A stretch of 64,000 nucleotides of DNA from Thermococcus gorgonarius (GTDB taxonomy: Archaea; Methanobacteriota_B; Thermococci; Thermococcales; Thermococcaceae). The notes below the pieces were generated by a model. That model had not been told where the DNA came from and did not search any database. It saw only the letters and a program-made list of their open reading frames with translations. Where the stretch lies: assembly GCF_002214385.1 (NCBI RefSeq), contig NZ_CP014855.1, positions 1 to 64,000 of the forward strand. Direction: 5' to 3'. Below are positions 23,412-32,740 of the stretch, in pieces; within the stretch, counting starts at the first letter, position 1, and the number at the start of each line of letters is the position of its first letter. Both the position numbers and the translations under genes were made by a program.

Positions 23412-24776
23412 ATGGAGGAGAGGCTCTTTCGAACAGCCGAGAGGCTGGCCGAGAGGTACCGCGTTGAGTACTTTGACATAAGAATAAGCCGTGCTGGTCT
23501 AACTTCCATATCTCTTCAGAACGACCGACTTGAAGAGCTCTCGTCCAACGTTGAGATGGGCATAGGGGTCAGGGCGTTTAAAGGTTCGTGGGGGTTTTCA
23601 TCGGCCAACGATCTTTCGAGGGCTGAGGACGTTATAAAGATGGCAATGAAGATAGCCAGTCTTTCAAGTGGAAGCTCCAAAATATACCTTGGCGATCCAG
23701 TAAGGGATGACGTCGAGATGCTCGGGAGGAAAAAGGTTTCGGAAGTTGATCTGGCGGATAAGCTCTCTCTCGTGAGGGAAGCGGGCTCTTTCCTTGAGGG
23801 GGCGGCCATAAAAAACCGAAGCGTGCGCTATGGCGATTTTGTTAATGAGCAGGTTTTCATCAACTCCCTTGGAAGCGAGATTCGGACTGTTGTCTCCCGT
23901 GTGAGGCTGTCAATTTCTGCAACCGCTCACTCGGCCGGGGAGATGCAGCAGTACTGGAAGGTCTTCGGAGGGGTTGGGGGTTTTGAGATAGTTGAAGAGG
24001 TCGATTTAAGCCACTGGGGGCCTTTCGTTGCCAGAAAGGCGGCGGAACTTCTAAAAGCGGCTTCGCCGCCTTCAGGGGAATTTAGGGTTCTCATGGATCC
24101 TGAACTTACGGGAGTTTTCATCCATGAGGCCTTAGGGCATGCAGTGGAGGCCGATTCAGTTAAAAACGGTGAGAGCATCTTGGCCGGAAAGCTTGGGGAA
24201 AAGATAGCCGTTGATGGATTAACGGTCGTTGATAATCCAACTTTGCCCGGAAAGTTCGGCTCTTATCCCTACGATGATGAGGGGATCAAAGCCAGGAGGG
24301 TTGAGATCATAAAGGACGGCGTTCTCAGGGAGTACCTCACCGACAGGGAAACTTCCGCCGTTTTGGGGCTTGAACCCAACGGTCACGGGAGGGCCCAAAG
24401 CTATGCCCATCAGCCTCTCGTCAGGATGAGCAACACCTACGTTGAGCCAGGGGACTGGTCCTTTGATGAGATGGTGGAAGAACTCAGGAACGGGCTCTAC
24501 ATGATAGGTGACAAGGGCGGGGAAGTGGACATAGCCAACGGTACCTTCACCTTTGGAGCCAAGGAGGGCTATCTGGTCGAGAACGGAAAGATAACGAAGC
24601 ATCTCCGCGATGTTTCCCTCTCCGGAGGAATCCTGGACGTTCTCAAAAGTGTTATGGCCATTGGACGCGACGTTAAGGTGGAGTTCCCCGGTTACTGTGG
24701 CAAGGGTCAGTGGGTTCCTGTGGATGATGGCGGGCCTCACGTTCTCACGAAGGCAACCGTTGGGGGGTTGAAGTAG
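23412..24776 (+). CDS. tldD: TldD-type metalloprotease
   Basis: The 454-residue protein is the TldD member of the U62/TldD-TldE pair. The zinc site HEALGHAVEAD (HExxxH) lies near residues 237-242, followed downstream by the cysteine-containing tail (FPGYCGKGQWVPVDDGGP) typical of TldD. In bacteria the heterodimer degrades unfolded peptides and processes peptide antibiotics such as microcin B17; archaeal substrates are unknown. ATG 23412 is chosen since GGGGTGGTGAG immediately precedes it. The stop TAG shares one base with the GTG start of tldE, so the two subunits are translationally coupled. Confidence 0.93.
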   Translation: MEERLFRTAERLAERYRVEYFDIRISRAGLTSISLQNDRLEELSSNVEMGIGVRAFKGSWGFSSANDLSRAEDVIKMAMKIASLSSGSSKIYLGDPVRDDVEMLGRKKVSEVDLADKLSLVREAGSFLEGAAIKNRSVRYGDFVNEQVFINSLGSEIRTVVSRVRLSISATAHSAGEMQQYWKVFGGVGGFEIVEEVDLSHWGPFVARKAAELLKAASPPSGEFRVLMDPELTGVFIHEALGHAVEADSVKNGESILAGKLGEKIAVDGLTVVDNPTLPGKFGSYPYDDEGIKARRVEIIKDGVLREYLTDRETSAVLGLEPNGHGRAQSYAHQPLVRMSNTYVEPGDWSFDEMVEELRNGLYMIGDKGGEVDIANGTFTFGAKEGYLVENGKITKHLRDVSLSGGILDVLKSVMAIGRDVKVEFPGYCGKGQWVPVDDGGPHVLTKATVGGLK

Positions 24777-26086
24777 TGCTTCCCGATTACATTGAAAAGC
24801 TGGTCAGGATCCTGGAACGGGAAGACGTTGAGTGGGAAATCTACTGGGAGAGGGGAAGAAGTGGTTCGTTTAGCATAGAGCGTGAAACCCTGGAGAGGGC
24901 CCAAAGAAAGTTCTTTTCCGGGATAGGACTCAGGATCGGGCTGGAAGGTAAGGTTGGTTTCTCATACGTGTCCGGCCTTAACCACACCAACGACACCCTC
25001 GAAAACCTTGTTAAAAGGGCCATAAAGCTTGCAAAGGTTGGAAACGTTCCGTTCAGTGGATTTCCATCTCCAGAAAAAGTTGAAAAAGTTAGCGACATCT
25101 ACGACCCTAAAATTGAGGAAATTCCCTTTGAAGAAGCTTACGAGCTTGCTGAACACTTTTCTTCTATTATGGCTGAGAAGAAAGCCGAACTTGGCAGCTC
25201 CTACACCTTTTCGGGTTCCCTGAGCATGGGCTTTGTGCACTACGGCGTCCTGAACTCCAATGGGGTTGAACTGATGGAGAAGAGCACGGGCTTCAGCATG
25301 TCCTCCTACGTCGTCAAGAAGGAGTTGAAGAGCGGAAGCGGCTACTACGGGCAGAGCTATCGCAGTCTGAAGGGCTGGGAAGAGAGGTACAGCATCTTGG
25401 AGAAGGCGTTGTCCCTTGCGGAAGATAGCTACAACGCCGAACTGGGAAAATCCTATGGGGGAGAAGTTTTCTTAGAACCGAGTGCTTTCCTCTCGGTTCT
25501 CTCCATCTTCCTTGAAAACCTTAGGGGGGATAACGTCTACCACGGCCGCTCCAGGTTCTCTAAACCCGGAGAGGAAGTTGTCTCGGATATCCTTTCGATT
25601 TTCGATGACTCGACGGTTCCGGGGGGCGTTGGGAGTTACTCCTTTGATGGGGAAGGCAGCCCCGGTCAGAGAACACCTCTGGTTGAGAAAGGCATTTTGA
25701 GGGGCTTCGTTCTCGATTACACCTTCGCTTCCCTGATGGGATACCACAGCACGGGAAACGCTGTTCGGGACTTTAGAACGGCACCTCAAATAGGGTTCAG
25801 CAACGTGGTTGTCGAACCTGGCGACTACAGCGAAGGGGAGTTTGAGGGGGTTATAATTTCAAGGGTCTTTGGTGAACACACCGCCAATCCAGCAAGCGGG
25901 GACTTCTCCCTCACGGTTGAACTGGGCTACCGGGTTGAAGACGGGGAAAAGATACCCATAAAGGGCAACATGTTCGTTGGGAACGTCTTTGAAGTCCTGA
26001 AAAAAGCGGAAGCAGTTGGAAAAAGACGGGAGAGGATCGGCCCGGCCTACGTTCCCGGGCTTGTTACCTCCGGTAAGGTAGTTTAG
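24776..26086 (+). CDS. tldE: TldE/PmbA partner of TldD protease
   Basis: This 436-residue protein has the same overall fold as TldD but lacks the HExxxH zinc site, as expected for the non-catalytic partner TldE (PmbA). Recognisable stretches are FSIERETLERAQRK, GVGSYSFDGEGSPGQRT and NPASGDFSL, the last being the usual TldE C-terminal signature. It forms a closed heterodimer with TldD that hides the active site. GTG 24776 overlaps the tldD stop by one base and has GGGGGG ahead. The 3' end overlaps the convergent UspA gene by four bases. Confidence 0.92.
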   Translation: MLPDYIEKLVRILEREDVEWEIYWERGRSGSFSIERETLERAQRKFFSGIGLRIGLEGKVGFSYVSGLNHTNDTLENLVKRAIKLAKVGNVPFSGFPSPEKVEKVSDIYDPKIEEIPFEEAYELAEHFSSIMAEKKAELGSSYTFSGSLSMGFVHYGVLNSNGVELMEKSTGFSMSSYVVKKELKSGSGYYGQSYRSLKGWEERYSILEKALSLAEDSYNAELGKSYGGEVFLEPSAFLSVLSIFLENLRGDNVYHGRSRFSKPGEEVVSDILSIFDDSTVPGGVGSYSFDGEGSPGQRTPLVEKGILRGFVLDYTFASLMGYHSTGNAVRDFRTAPQIGFSNVVVEPGDYSEGEFEGVIISRVFGEHTANPASGDFSLTVELGYRVEDGEKIPIKGNMFVGNVFEVLKKAEAVGKRRERIGPAYVPGLVTSGKVV

Positions 26087-26532
26087 CGAACTACTATAAC
26101 CGGTGGCTTTATCTTTCCTATGACCTCTTCCAGCAGGGAGCCTATTCTCGTCTTTCCACTCTTTCCGAAGGCTCCCATCACGACTAGACTGTAGTCTCCA
26201 CTGTTGGCCTCTCTCAGTATCTCTTCCTTTGCGTTTCCTTCCCGTATCTTTATGGAGCAGTTTACGCCCTCGTCCCTTGCCACGCTGAGCAATCCAGTGG
26301 TTATCTCGTGGATGCTCTTCTTCATTTCCTTCCACGCAGTCTCCTCAAACTTTTGAAGCTCCTCTATATTGCCCCTCCTCATGCTGAGCTGAACCGCTAT
26401 TGCTCTAGCTTCCCTTCTGTCGAGGACGGAGTAGAGGATTACCTTTGCCTTCTTCCTCTTCGCTATTGAGAAAGCCTGAAGGGCGGCTTTCTGGCTCCAC
26501 TTCGAGCCGTCTATCAAGACCAGTATTCTCAT
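26083..26532 (-). CDS. Universal stress protein (UspA family)
   Basis: The single-domain protein of 149 residues begins MRILVLIDGSKWSQKA and carries the ATP-binding loop GAFGKSGKTRIGSLLEE near the C-terminus, matching the G-2x-G-9x-G-(S/T) pattern. It should therefore bind ATP. It is the last gene of a three-gene minus-strand operon, nine bases after an ArsB/NhaD-type transporter that is itself preceded by a second Usp-like gene. Usp proteins next to transporters often act as nucleotide-sensing regulators, but that is inference here. Its end overlaps tldE by four bases on the opposite strand. Confidence 0.9.
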   Translation of the reverse strand: MRILVLIDGSKWSQKAALQAFSIAKRKKAKVILYSVLDRREARAIAVQLSMRRGNIEELQKFEETAWKEMKKSIHEITTGLLSVARDEGVNCSIKIREGNAKEEILREANSGDYSLVVMGAFGKSGKTRIGSLLEEVIGKIKPPVIVVR

Positions 26533-26541
26533 ACTACCACC

Positions 26542-27828
26542 TCACAGTCCAACGTACCTCAGCCATATTATTCCCATTCCCACGGCGACGGTAATTGTCA
26601 TGATTGTCATTCCCATCTTGAGGAAATCCCCGAAGGTTATTCTTATTCCCTCCCTGTGGGCCATTCCTATGACGACGACGTTGGCACTTGCCCCTATCGC
26701 TGTGCCGTTTCCTCCCAGGCACGCTCCCAGAGAGAGGGCCCACCAAAGGGGATAGACGTTGAGAGTTCCGCTCATAGCTTTTATTATCGGTATCATTGTG
26801 GCGGTAAAGGGTATGTTATCCACAACGGCGCTTGATACTGCCGAGAACCAGGTTATTATTGCTATGGCTTCACCTTCGCTGTGTATGTGTCCCATCATCC
26901 AGTTGGCCACCTGGGCTATTGTCCCTGTCTCCACCAGTGCGCCAACTATGATGAACAGCCCCCCGAAGAAAAAGAGCGTTGTCCATTCGACCTTCTCCAG
27001 TGCTTCCTCCGGTGATGCCCTGCTCCAGAGGAGCAGTACTGAAGCGCCTGTGAGGGCTATCACAGCCGGCTCGACCCCAAGTTTGTCGTGGAAAAAGAAC
27101 CCGAGAACTACCAGTCCTATTATTGTCAGGGACTTTTTGAACAGGCCTCTGTCCCTTATTGCGTCGTCTTCGTTGAGGCTCATTATGCTCAGTTTTATCT
27201 TCTCCGCACGATCCTTGTGGACGTTCATGGCACTTCTGTAGGCTATGTAAATAATCCCTATGGTGATGAAGAGGTCGAGGATAGCTATCGGGGCCATGTT
27301 GACTAGGAAGTCGTTAAAGCTCAACCCCGCGGCAGAGGCTATCATAATGTTCGGGGGGTCTCCAATGAGTGTGGCCGTTCCGCCGATGTTTGATGCGAAG
27401 ATTTCAGCTAGTAAAAACGGCACCGGGTTTATCTCCATCTGCCTGGTTATGTAGAGAAGCATGGGGGTCAGGAGGAGAACGGTGGTAACGTTGTCGAGAA
27501 AAGCACTTACAACTGCTGTAACGACCGCGAAAAGCAGGAGAACTTTCATGGGGCTACCCTTCGAGAGCTTTGCCGTCTTTATTGCTATGTACTCAAAGAG
27601 ACCGCTTTCCCGGGCTATGTTCACGATTACCATCATCCCCGCCAGGAGAAGTATCGTGTCGAGGTCGAGGTACTCGGGGAGTTTTTCCCACGGGACCGTT
27701 TTGGCAATCAGGACTAGAGAGGCTCCCACCATAGCGGCTACCGTTCTGTGGATCTTTTCTGACATTATCGCTGCGTACGCTCCTATGAAGACTATGAGTG
27801 CAAAAAGCTCCTGCCCGCTCACTGTCAT
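26542..27828 (-). CDS. ArsB/NhaD-type anion or sodium transporter (IT superfamily)
   Basis: The 428-residue protein has about eleven membrane helices and the ion-transporter superfamily repeats: FLDNVTTVLLLTPML in the first half and VDNIPFTATMIPIIKA in the second, with IGGTATLIGDPPNIMIA and LGGNGTAIGASANVVVIG as the paired hairpins. This pattern fits the ArsB/P-protein/NhaD group, which exports arsenite or exchanges sodium for protons. No arsA or arsR gene is near, so sodium/proton exchange or organic anion transport is as likely as arsenite efflux. It is framed by two Usp genes, nine bases from each. Confidence 0.87.
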   Translation of the reverse strand: MTVSGQELFALIVFIGAYAAIMSEKIHRTVAAMVGASLVLIAKTVPWEKLPEYLDLDTILLLAGMMVIVNIARESGLFEYIAIKTAKLSKGSPMKVLLLFAVVTAVVSAFLDNVTTVLLLTPMLLYITRQMEINPVPFLLAEIFASNIGGTATLIGDPPNIMIASAAGLSFNDFLVNMAPIAILDLFITIGIIYIAYRSAMNVHKDRAEKIKLSIMSLNEDDAIRDRGLFKKSLTIIGLVVLGFFFHDKLGVEPAVIALTGASVLLLWSRASPEEALEKVEWTTLFFFGGLFIIVGALVETGTIAQVANWMMGHIHSEGEAIAIITWFSAVSSAVVDNIPFTATMIPIIKAMSGTLNVYPLWWALSLGACLGGNGTAIGASANVVVIGMAHREGIRITFGDFLKMGMTIMTITVAVGMGIIWLRYVGL

Positions 27829-27837
27829 GATCTCACC

Positions 27838-28383
27838 TCAGTACACCATTATCGGCTTCTCCACGTGCTGCACTATCTTTATGACGAGCGGACTTATTGG
27901 AGAAGTTTTTGAGGTTTCTGCGCCGTATTTCTTGGAGATAACGAAGAGATCGTACTTGTCTTCCCTATTTATTACTACCTCGCCTTTGTCTCCAAACAGG
28001 AGTCTGGACTTAACTGCGAAGCCAAATTCTTTCAATGAGGCCTCTATTTCTTTCAGCAGCTTTTCACCGTGTTCCCTCTCAACCTCCCTGAACTTCATGG
28101 CTTCTTCTTCGCCTAGGGTCACTGAGATAAGCCTAGCAACGGTTTCATCGACGGTATAGATCATGCAGACCTCCGCATGGGGATAGGCTGATATGGTCTC
28201 GTAAACTTCTTTCCCCGGTTTCTCTGAATACCGATCCAGAACCAAGAGGATGGAGTTTATCTCGGGTATTATCATCTCCTCTTCGGTCAGGAAGAACTCC
28301 TGGTATTTCTCCAGGATGTCCCGATAGCGTCTCTCCGCTATGTTTCTGAACTTCCTGTCTATCAGCTCGCTGAACAGGCCCAT
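27838..28383 (-). CDS. UspA-like protein, divergent
   Basis: The 181-residue protein has an N-terminal helical extension (MGLFSELIDRKFRNIAERRYRDI) and a Usp-like alpha/beta core, with LVLDRYSEKPGKEVYETI and a final FVISKKYGAETSKTSPISPLV. The C-terminal loop deviates from the canonical ATP-binding G-x2-G-x9-G-S pattern, so it may bind AMP or no nucleotide. It is the first gene of the operon with the IT-family transporter and the canonical UspA. No clear ribosome binding site is visible before the ATG. The region 28384-28555 upstream holds only promoter-like AT stretches for this gene and the divergent protease. Confidence 0.8.
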   Translation of the reverse strand: MGLFSELIDRKFRNIAERRYRDILEKYQEFFLTEEEMIIPEINSILLVLDRYSEKPGKEVYETISAYPHAEVCMIYTVDETVARLISVTLGEEEAMKFREVEREHGEKLLKEIEASLKEFGFAVKSRLLFGDKGEVVINREDKYDLFVISKKYGAETSKTSPISPLVIKIVQHVEKPIMVY

Positions 28384-28555
28384 ATTCCATCGCCTCGATG
28401 CACGCTCTGGGACATCGGGTTTTAAGGTTATCGTTCATTTGAAGGCACTTTAATTGGAGGATTTGTGGAGGTCATCGGGAAATACTGAAAAATGACAGTT
28501 GTGATAAGGAAAAACTTTAAGCTCCTCCCCGGATATTGCCTCCGGAGGTGGTTTA

Positions 28556-30499
28556 ATGAACTCAAGAAGGGCTCTGCTTAATTCCGTCCTGTTAACATTT
28601 ATCATTCTTGGAAGTCTCTTCCTGGTGGCGTCTCCAGTGGCCGCTCAGTGTCCCTGTGAAGGCCATACAGTGATCCTGAAGGCCCCGGCTGTTGCAAAAA
28701 CACCCGAGGGTAATTTAGTCGGCGTTGCGACAACCTTTGTCATAACCGTTGCCCCGGGAAGCGGGCACGTTTACCTCGAAACCTGGCCTCTGACCCAGGT
28801 GGATATGCAGGCGAGTGCAAGACTGGCTGCTCAGATAGCGGGCAAAGTTACTGGAAAGAACATGAGCAGATACGACGTCTTCGTCCAGGTGAAAGCTGAC
28901 ACACCGATCATCGGTGGCCCATCTGCCGGCGGTACTATGACAGTGGGCATAATAGCGGCCCTAGAGGGCTGGAACGTGAGAAACGACGTCATGATGACGG
29001 GTATGATAAACCCGGACGGTACAATCGGCCCGGTGGGAGGCATACTCGAGAAGGCATCGGCCGCTGCATCCGTGGGTTCAAAGCTCTTCCTCATCCCCCA
29101 GGGGCAGAGGATTCAGGTGGTTCAGGAGACTCAGAGGAGGAGCATCGGGGGGGTTATTCAGATAACAACAACGAGCAGGAAGGTCGACGTTGTGGAGTAC
29201 GCCAGGGAGCGCTGGGGCCTTGAGGTTAAGGAGGTAGCCGACATCTACGATGCCGTCTACTACTTCACCGGCCACAAACTTCCTAAGCCTGAGGTTCCCC
29301 CGACCGTTGTCATAGACACGTCCTTCCTTAAGGACGATGCCCAGAGGGACCATCAGAACACGACCGATTACTACAATAAAGTCCTGGAAGAGCTCAAGAA
29401 CAGCAACGTTGATTACTCCACCTACACTGCCCTCAAGCAGGCCCTCGACCAGGCGAAGGAAATAATAGACGAGGCCAAGAGGGACATAGATTCCGGCATG
29501 TATTACAGCGCCCTCAGTAAGGACTTTCAGGCGAGAATAATCATAAGACACGTCCAGTGGTACGTGGAAGTTTCCAGGCCCGAGGATGTAGCTTCCCTCC
29601 TCAACCGCGTTCAGAGAGAGCTGAATTCCACGGAAGCGTTCGTTTCCGGCCTGACTATACGAGGTTATACAATGCTTCAGGCAGTTGCGGCCGCCGAGGA
29701 AAGGGTTGAGGAGGCCAAGACCAGCCTTCAGAACGCCTGGAGGTATTACTACAACTCCGACTACTGGGATTCGATCGGCGAGGCTGCTTACTCTTACGAA
29801 AGAATCCAAACCGCCAGGTTCTGGGCTGAACTGGGGGAGCGCTTTGCCGGCGGCGAGGTCATTGACAGGGAATCCCTGAGGGACACAGCCAGGAACTACA
29901 TCGATGAGTCCAACCTAATAGCCACTTACATAGAGTCAATGTACGGCGATGTCCTCGGTAACGACCTCACGTCCACGATAGAGGAGGCAGAGGGGTACTA
30001 CGATGACGGTAAGTACTCGGCGGCCATATTCACCGCGATGGAAGCCAGAGTCCGCGGGGAGGTGTTCCTGGACACCCTGGCCACTGACAACATGACGGTT
30101 CTCCTGGAGAAACTGCAGAGGATGAAAGAGGCCGCCAGAACGGCCATAGGTCTTGCCCAGATGAAGGGCATTCATCCCCTTATAGCTATAGCCTACTATG
30201 AGTTTGCCGAGAGTTACGAGAAGGGCAACACCACCGAGGATATAACAAACGCGATGATATTCTACCAGTACGCCAGGGAAAGCGCGGGAGTTTTCCTGAT
30301 GAACCTCAACGAAAAAAATGAAATCCCGACTAACCCCCTCGAACCATCGACGGTTTCAACCACTACAGCTTCCAGTTCCCAGTCCAGCCCAGTACCCACA
30401 ACTGGCTCCGCGACCTCAGAGAGTTCGAGGGGTATCTGCGGTCCAGTTGCAGTTGTTGCTTTCTCTCTGCTCCCATTGGTAATTAAAAGACGCAGATAG
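28556..30499 (+). CDS. Secreted Lon-type serine protease (S16 domain, no ATPase) with CGP-CTERM
   Basis: The 647-residue protein has a signal peptide (residues about 8-30), then an S16 Lon protease domain with catalytic Ser123 in GGPSAGG and Lys166 in GGILEKASAA, 43 residues apart exactly as in Lon. No AAA+ domain is present. Residues 260-600 are helical with repeated acidic and Tyr-rich stretches, followed by a Ser/Thr linker and the CGP-CTERM tail GICGP plus a hydrophobic helix and basic end. The enzyme must work outside the membrane without ATP, probably on surface or secreted proteins. ATG 28556 follows GGAGGTGG; AACTTTAAG at about 28514-28522 is the TATA box. Confidence 0.9.
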   Translation: MNSRRALLNSVLLTFIILGSLFLVASPVAAQCPCEGHTVILKAPAVAKTPEGNLVGVATTFVITVAPGSGHVYLETWPLTQVDMQASARLAAQIAGKVTGKNMSRYDVFVQVKADTPIIGGPSAGGTMTVGIIAALEGWNVRNDVMMTGMINPDGTIGPVGGILEKASAAASVGSKLFLIPQGQRIQVVQETQRRSIGGVIQITTTSRKVDVVEYARERWGLEVKEVADIYDAVYYFTGHKLPKPEVPPTVVIDTSFLKDDAQRDHQNTTDYYNKVLEELKNSNVDYSTYTALKQALDQAKEIIDEAKRDIDSGMYYSALSKDFQARIIIRHVQWYVEVSRPEDVASLLNRVQRELNSTEAFVSGLTIRGYTMLQAVAAAEERVEEAKTSLQNAWRYYYNSDYWDSIGEAAYSYERIQTARFWAELGERFAGGEVIDRESLRDTARNYIDESNLIATYIESMYGDVLGNDLTSTIEEAEGYYDDGKYSAAIFTAMEARVRGEVFLDTLATDNMTVLLEKLQRMKEAARTAIGLAQMKGIHPLIAIAYYEFAESYEKGNTTEDITNAMIFYQYARESAGVFLMNLNEKNEIPTNPLEPSTVSTTTASSSQSSPVPTTGSATSESSRGICGPVAVVAFSLLPLVIKRRR

Positions 30500-30506
30500 C
30501 TCTGCT

Positions 30507-31094
30507 CTAGATTTCTTCCAGTAGTTTCTTCCTTTTCTCCTCGTATTCTTCCGGGCTTATGACACCCATGTCGTAGAGCTCCTTCAGCTTCTTAAGCTTC
30601 TCAAGCGGGTCTTCCTTCTCTTCCTTCGCGACCGGCTGGGCGGGCTGATAGGCTGGCATAGTTCTCGTTACAAACTCCTTCGGCTTCTTCAGAATCCATG
30701 TCTCGCTTGTCAATCCCTTTTTCACCTCTATGGAAACTGGCTCGACTGCTATGGCATTGAGGGCGTCTTTAATCGCGTTTATTGCCTTCCTTGCCTCCTC
30801 CTTGTTCATCCAGCCGAGCCTGAGCGTTATGTTCTCCTCGCCCTCTATTATGAACTCGGATGACATTACCCCCAGCTTCACCGTTACCTGCTCCAGTTTC
30901 TGATATGGGAGTGCCTTCAGGTCGTACCTCCCGAGAACCTTCTCGTCGAGGTAGATTATCCTTCTGTCAGTTACAAGGAGCCACTTTGGTTTTTCCAGAC
31001 TTATCTTTTTCTTGATTGAAAAAAGAACTCTTTCACCTGGCTCGAGATGCCTGAGAACTGACTTGGGCAGCTTTGGGCTTTCCTCTTTTCCCAT
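30507..31094 (-). CDS. PH-like domain plus SHOCT domain protein
   Basis: The 195-residue protein begins with a bacterial-type PH fold: LEPGERVLFSIKKKI, WLLVTDRRIIYLDE and ITLRLGWMNKEEARKA. It ends with a SHOCT motif (LKKLKELYDMGVISPEEYEE). PH-SHOCT proteins are common in archaea and bacteria, are usually cytoplasmic and have no settled function; SHOCT is thought to mediate oligomerisation. ATG 31094 is chosen over GTG 31103 because AAGGTGGTG lies just ahead. The stop is only eight bases from the convergent end of the secreted protease gene. It is divergent from the BtpA gene with an 86-base shared promoter. Confidence 0.8.
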   Translation of the reverse strand: MGKEESPKLPKSVLRHLEPGERVLFSIKKKISLEKPKWLLVTDRRIIYLDEKVLGRYDLKALPYQKLEQVTVKLGVMSSEFIIEGEENITLRLGWMNKEEARKAINAIKDALNAIAVEPVSIEVKKGLTSETWILKKPKEFVTRTMPAYQPAQPVAKEEKEDPLEKLKKLKELYDMGVISPEEYEEKRKKLLEEI

Positions 31095-31189
31095 TTTCAC
31101 CACCTTATGTGGTTTGGGTTGACCCAGTATATCAGCCTTTCCCCCGCAAACCTCATTAATCTCACTGTCAATGTCATCACGGTGTTGGT

Positions 31190-31966
31190 ATGGACTTCGA
31201 GAAAAAGCCCCTCATCGGAATGGTTCATCTTAAGCCGCTCCCCGGTTCCTACTTCTACGACGGGGATCTCGATGGTATAATTAAAGCCGCACTGAGGGAC
31301 GCAAAAACGATTGAAAAAGCCGGCTTCGACGCGGTTATGGTCGAGAACTTCGGCGACGTTCCCTTCCCAAAGTACGTTGACAAAACGACGGTTGCGGCTT
31401 TCACGGCAGTAGCTAAGGCAATCCGCGATGAAGTTTCCCTTCCACTTGGGATAAACGTCCTTCGCAATGACGGCATCGCCGCCTACTCGATAGCCTACGC
31501 AGTAAAGGCAGACTTCATAAGGGTGAACGTGCTCAGTGGCGTAGCTTACACAGACCAGGGAATCATAGAGGGCATAGCCCACGAGCTTGCAAAGCTGAGA
31601 AAGCTCCTCCCGAGCAAAATCAAGGTCTTTGCCGACGTGCACGTCAAACACGCCGTACACTTCGGGGAGTTCGAGGACTCGCTTAGAGATACTGTTGAGA
31701 GGGGCCTTGCCGATGCCGTTGTCGTCAGCGGAAAAGCGACCGGGAAGCCGGTCGACATTGAGAATCTCGCCTTGGCGAAGAGGATCTCCCCCGTCCCCGT
31801 TCTGGTCGGCTCTGGAACAACCTACGACAATCTTCAGGAGCTGTGGAAGTACGCGGACGGCTTCATCGTCGGGACGTGGATCAAGCGGGATGGAAAGGTT
31901 GAAAATGAAGTTTCTCTGGAAAGGGCAAGGAAACTGGTTGAGCTGGCGAAAAACCTTCGCTCTTGA
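31190..31966 (+). CDS. BtpA-family TIM-barrel protein
   Basis: The 258-residue protein is a BtpA/SgcQ-family (beta/alpha)8 barrel with the family's opening LIGMVHLKPLPGS, GFDAVMVENFGDVPFP, INVLRNDGIAAYSIAYA, FADVHVKHAVHF and the phosphate-binding end VVSGKATGKP and VLVGSGTTYDN. In cyanobacteria BtpA is needed for photosystem I accumulation, a role that cannot apply here. The archaeal enzyme's substrate is unknown; the barrel resembles those handling phosphorylated sugars or nucleosides. The gene stands alone on its strand, divergent from the PH-SHOCT gene. Length is normal for the family. Confidence 0.88.
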   Translation: MDFEKKPLIGMVHLKPLPGSYFYDGDLDGIIKAALRDAKTIEKAGFDAVMVENFGDVPFPKYVDKTTVAAFTAVAKAIRDEVSLPLGINVLRNDGIAAYSIAYAVKADFIRVNVLSGVAYTDQGIIEGIAHELAKLRKLLPSKIKVFADVHVKHAVHFGEFEDSLRDTVERGLADAVVVSGKATGKPVDIENLALAKRISPVPVLVGSGTTYDNLQELWKYADGFIVGTWIKRDGKVENEVSLERARKLVELAKNLRS

Positions 31967-32117
31967 AGGAAATTTGTTTCCTCTTTTCGAATTTCCTTCT
32001 CCGAAAGGCTTATTACCCATAAGTGAGTAACCTGTAAAAAGCAGAGCTCATCCCGCTTTTCTTTTCCGCGAGATGGCCTTGCGTTCCTTAGGTTGTTGAC
32101 TCTGTGGAGGTGAAAAA

Positions 32118-32501
32118 ATGGGATTCATCAAAAAGCTGTTCGTTGGCTTCTTTCTGCTCCTCCTCATAGGAATAGTCGCTGTCTTTGGCATGCAGTACTA
32201 CTACAACACCTTCTACACCAAGGTTCCCGTTGAGGTCAAAACAGAAACGGTGAGCGGGGACGTCTTCTACCTCTCGCACGTCCTTCCAGCGGGCAAGTAC
32301 TACATCAACGCGAGCAGCGAGGGAACTGTGGGAAAGATAGTAATACTCGACGAGAAGGACAACGTTCTGACCGAATCCGAAACTAACAGCATGATTTACG
32401 GCTCAAGCAAGCCTTTCCAGGTCAGGGTTGAGTACAAGGCCCCGCTGAACGTCGATTCCTACAGGGTCAGCGTCGGCATATACAGGCTTGAGAAGAAGTG
32501 A
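32118..32501 (+). CDS. Membrane-anchored protein of unknown function (127 residues)
   Basis: One N-terminal hydrophobic helix (residues about 7-25) follows a basic start (MGFIKKLF), then an extracellular part of about 100 residues with predicted beta strands, including YLSHVLPAGKYYINASSEG, GKIVILDEKDNVL and FQVRVEYKAP. The length and topology suggest a single beta-sandwich displayed on the cell surface. No family is recognised. GGAGGTGAAAAA precedes the ATG, and GGCTTATTACCC at about 32002-32012 may be the TATA box. The next gene, glmM-like, has its own promoter near 32688, so they are probably separate units. Confidence 0.72.
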   Translation: MGFIKKLFVGFFLLLLIGIVAVFGMQYYYNTFYTKVPVEVKTETVSGDVFYLSHVLPAGKYYINASSEGTVGKIVILDEKDNVLTESETNSMIYGSSKPFQVRVEYKAPLNVDSYRVSVGIYRLEKK

Positions 32502-32740
32502 TCTTCTTCCTTTATCTTTCTTCCTAAAGCATGGTTCTCTGAGAGGACTTTTTCGAAAGTTTGTCCCGTTTGCGGGAGAAGAATTTTTGTTAGAGGACTG
32601 TTTAGGTGTCATCTCAACTTCCCCATACCCTGGTCAACTAGTGGGATTTTTGTTTCATAGGCAGGAGGGAGTCCGTTTTCGGGGAAAAGGTTATATCTCC
32701 CTCTCCGGACAACCGAACATAACTTTCACGGGTGGTCATC

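Noticed and set aside
28440-28520. GTGATA half-site upstream of the secreted protease as a TGM
   Set aside because: The partner TATCAC is absent at five-base spacing.
31097-32020. 307-codon minus-strand frame opposite the BtpA gene
   Set aside because: Overlaps the clear BtpA-family gene and lacks family motifs or a ribosome binding site.
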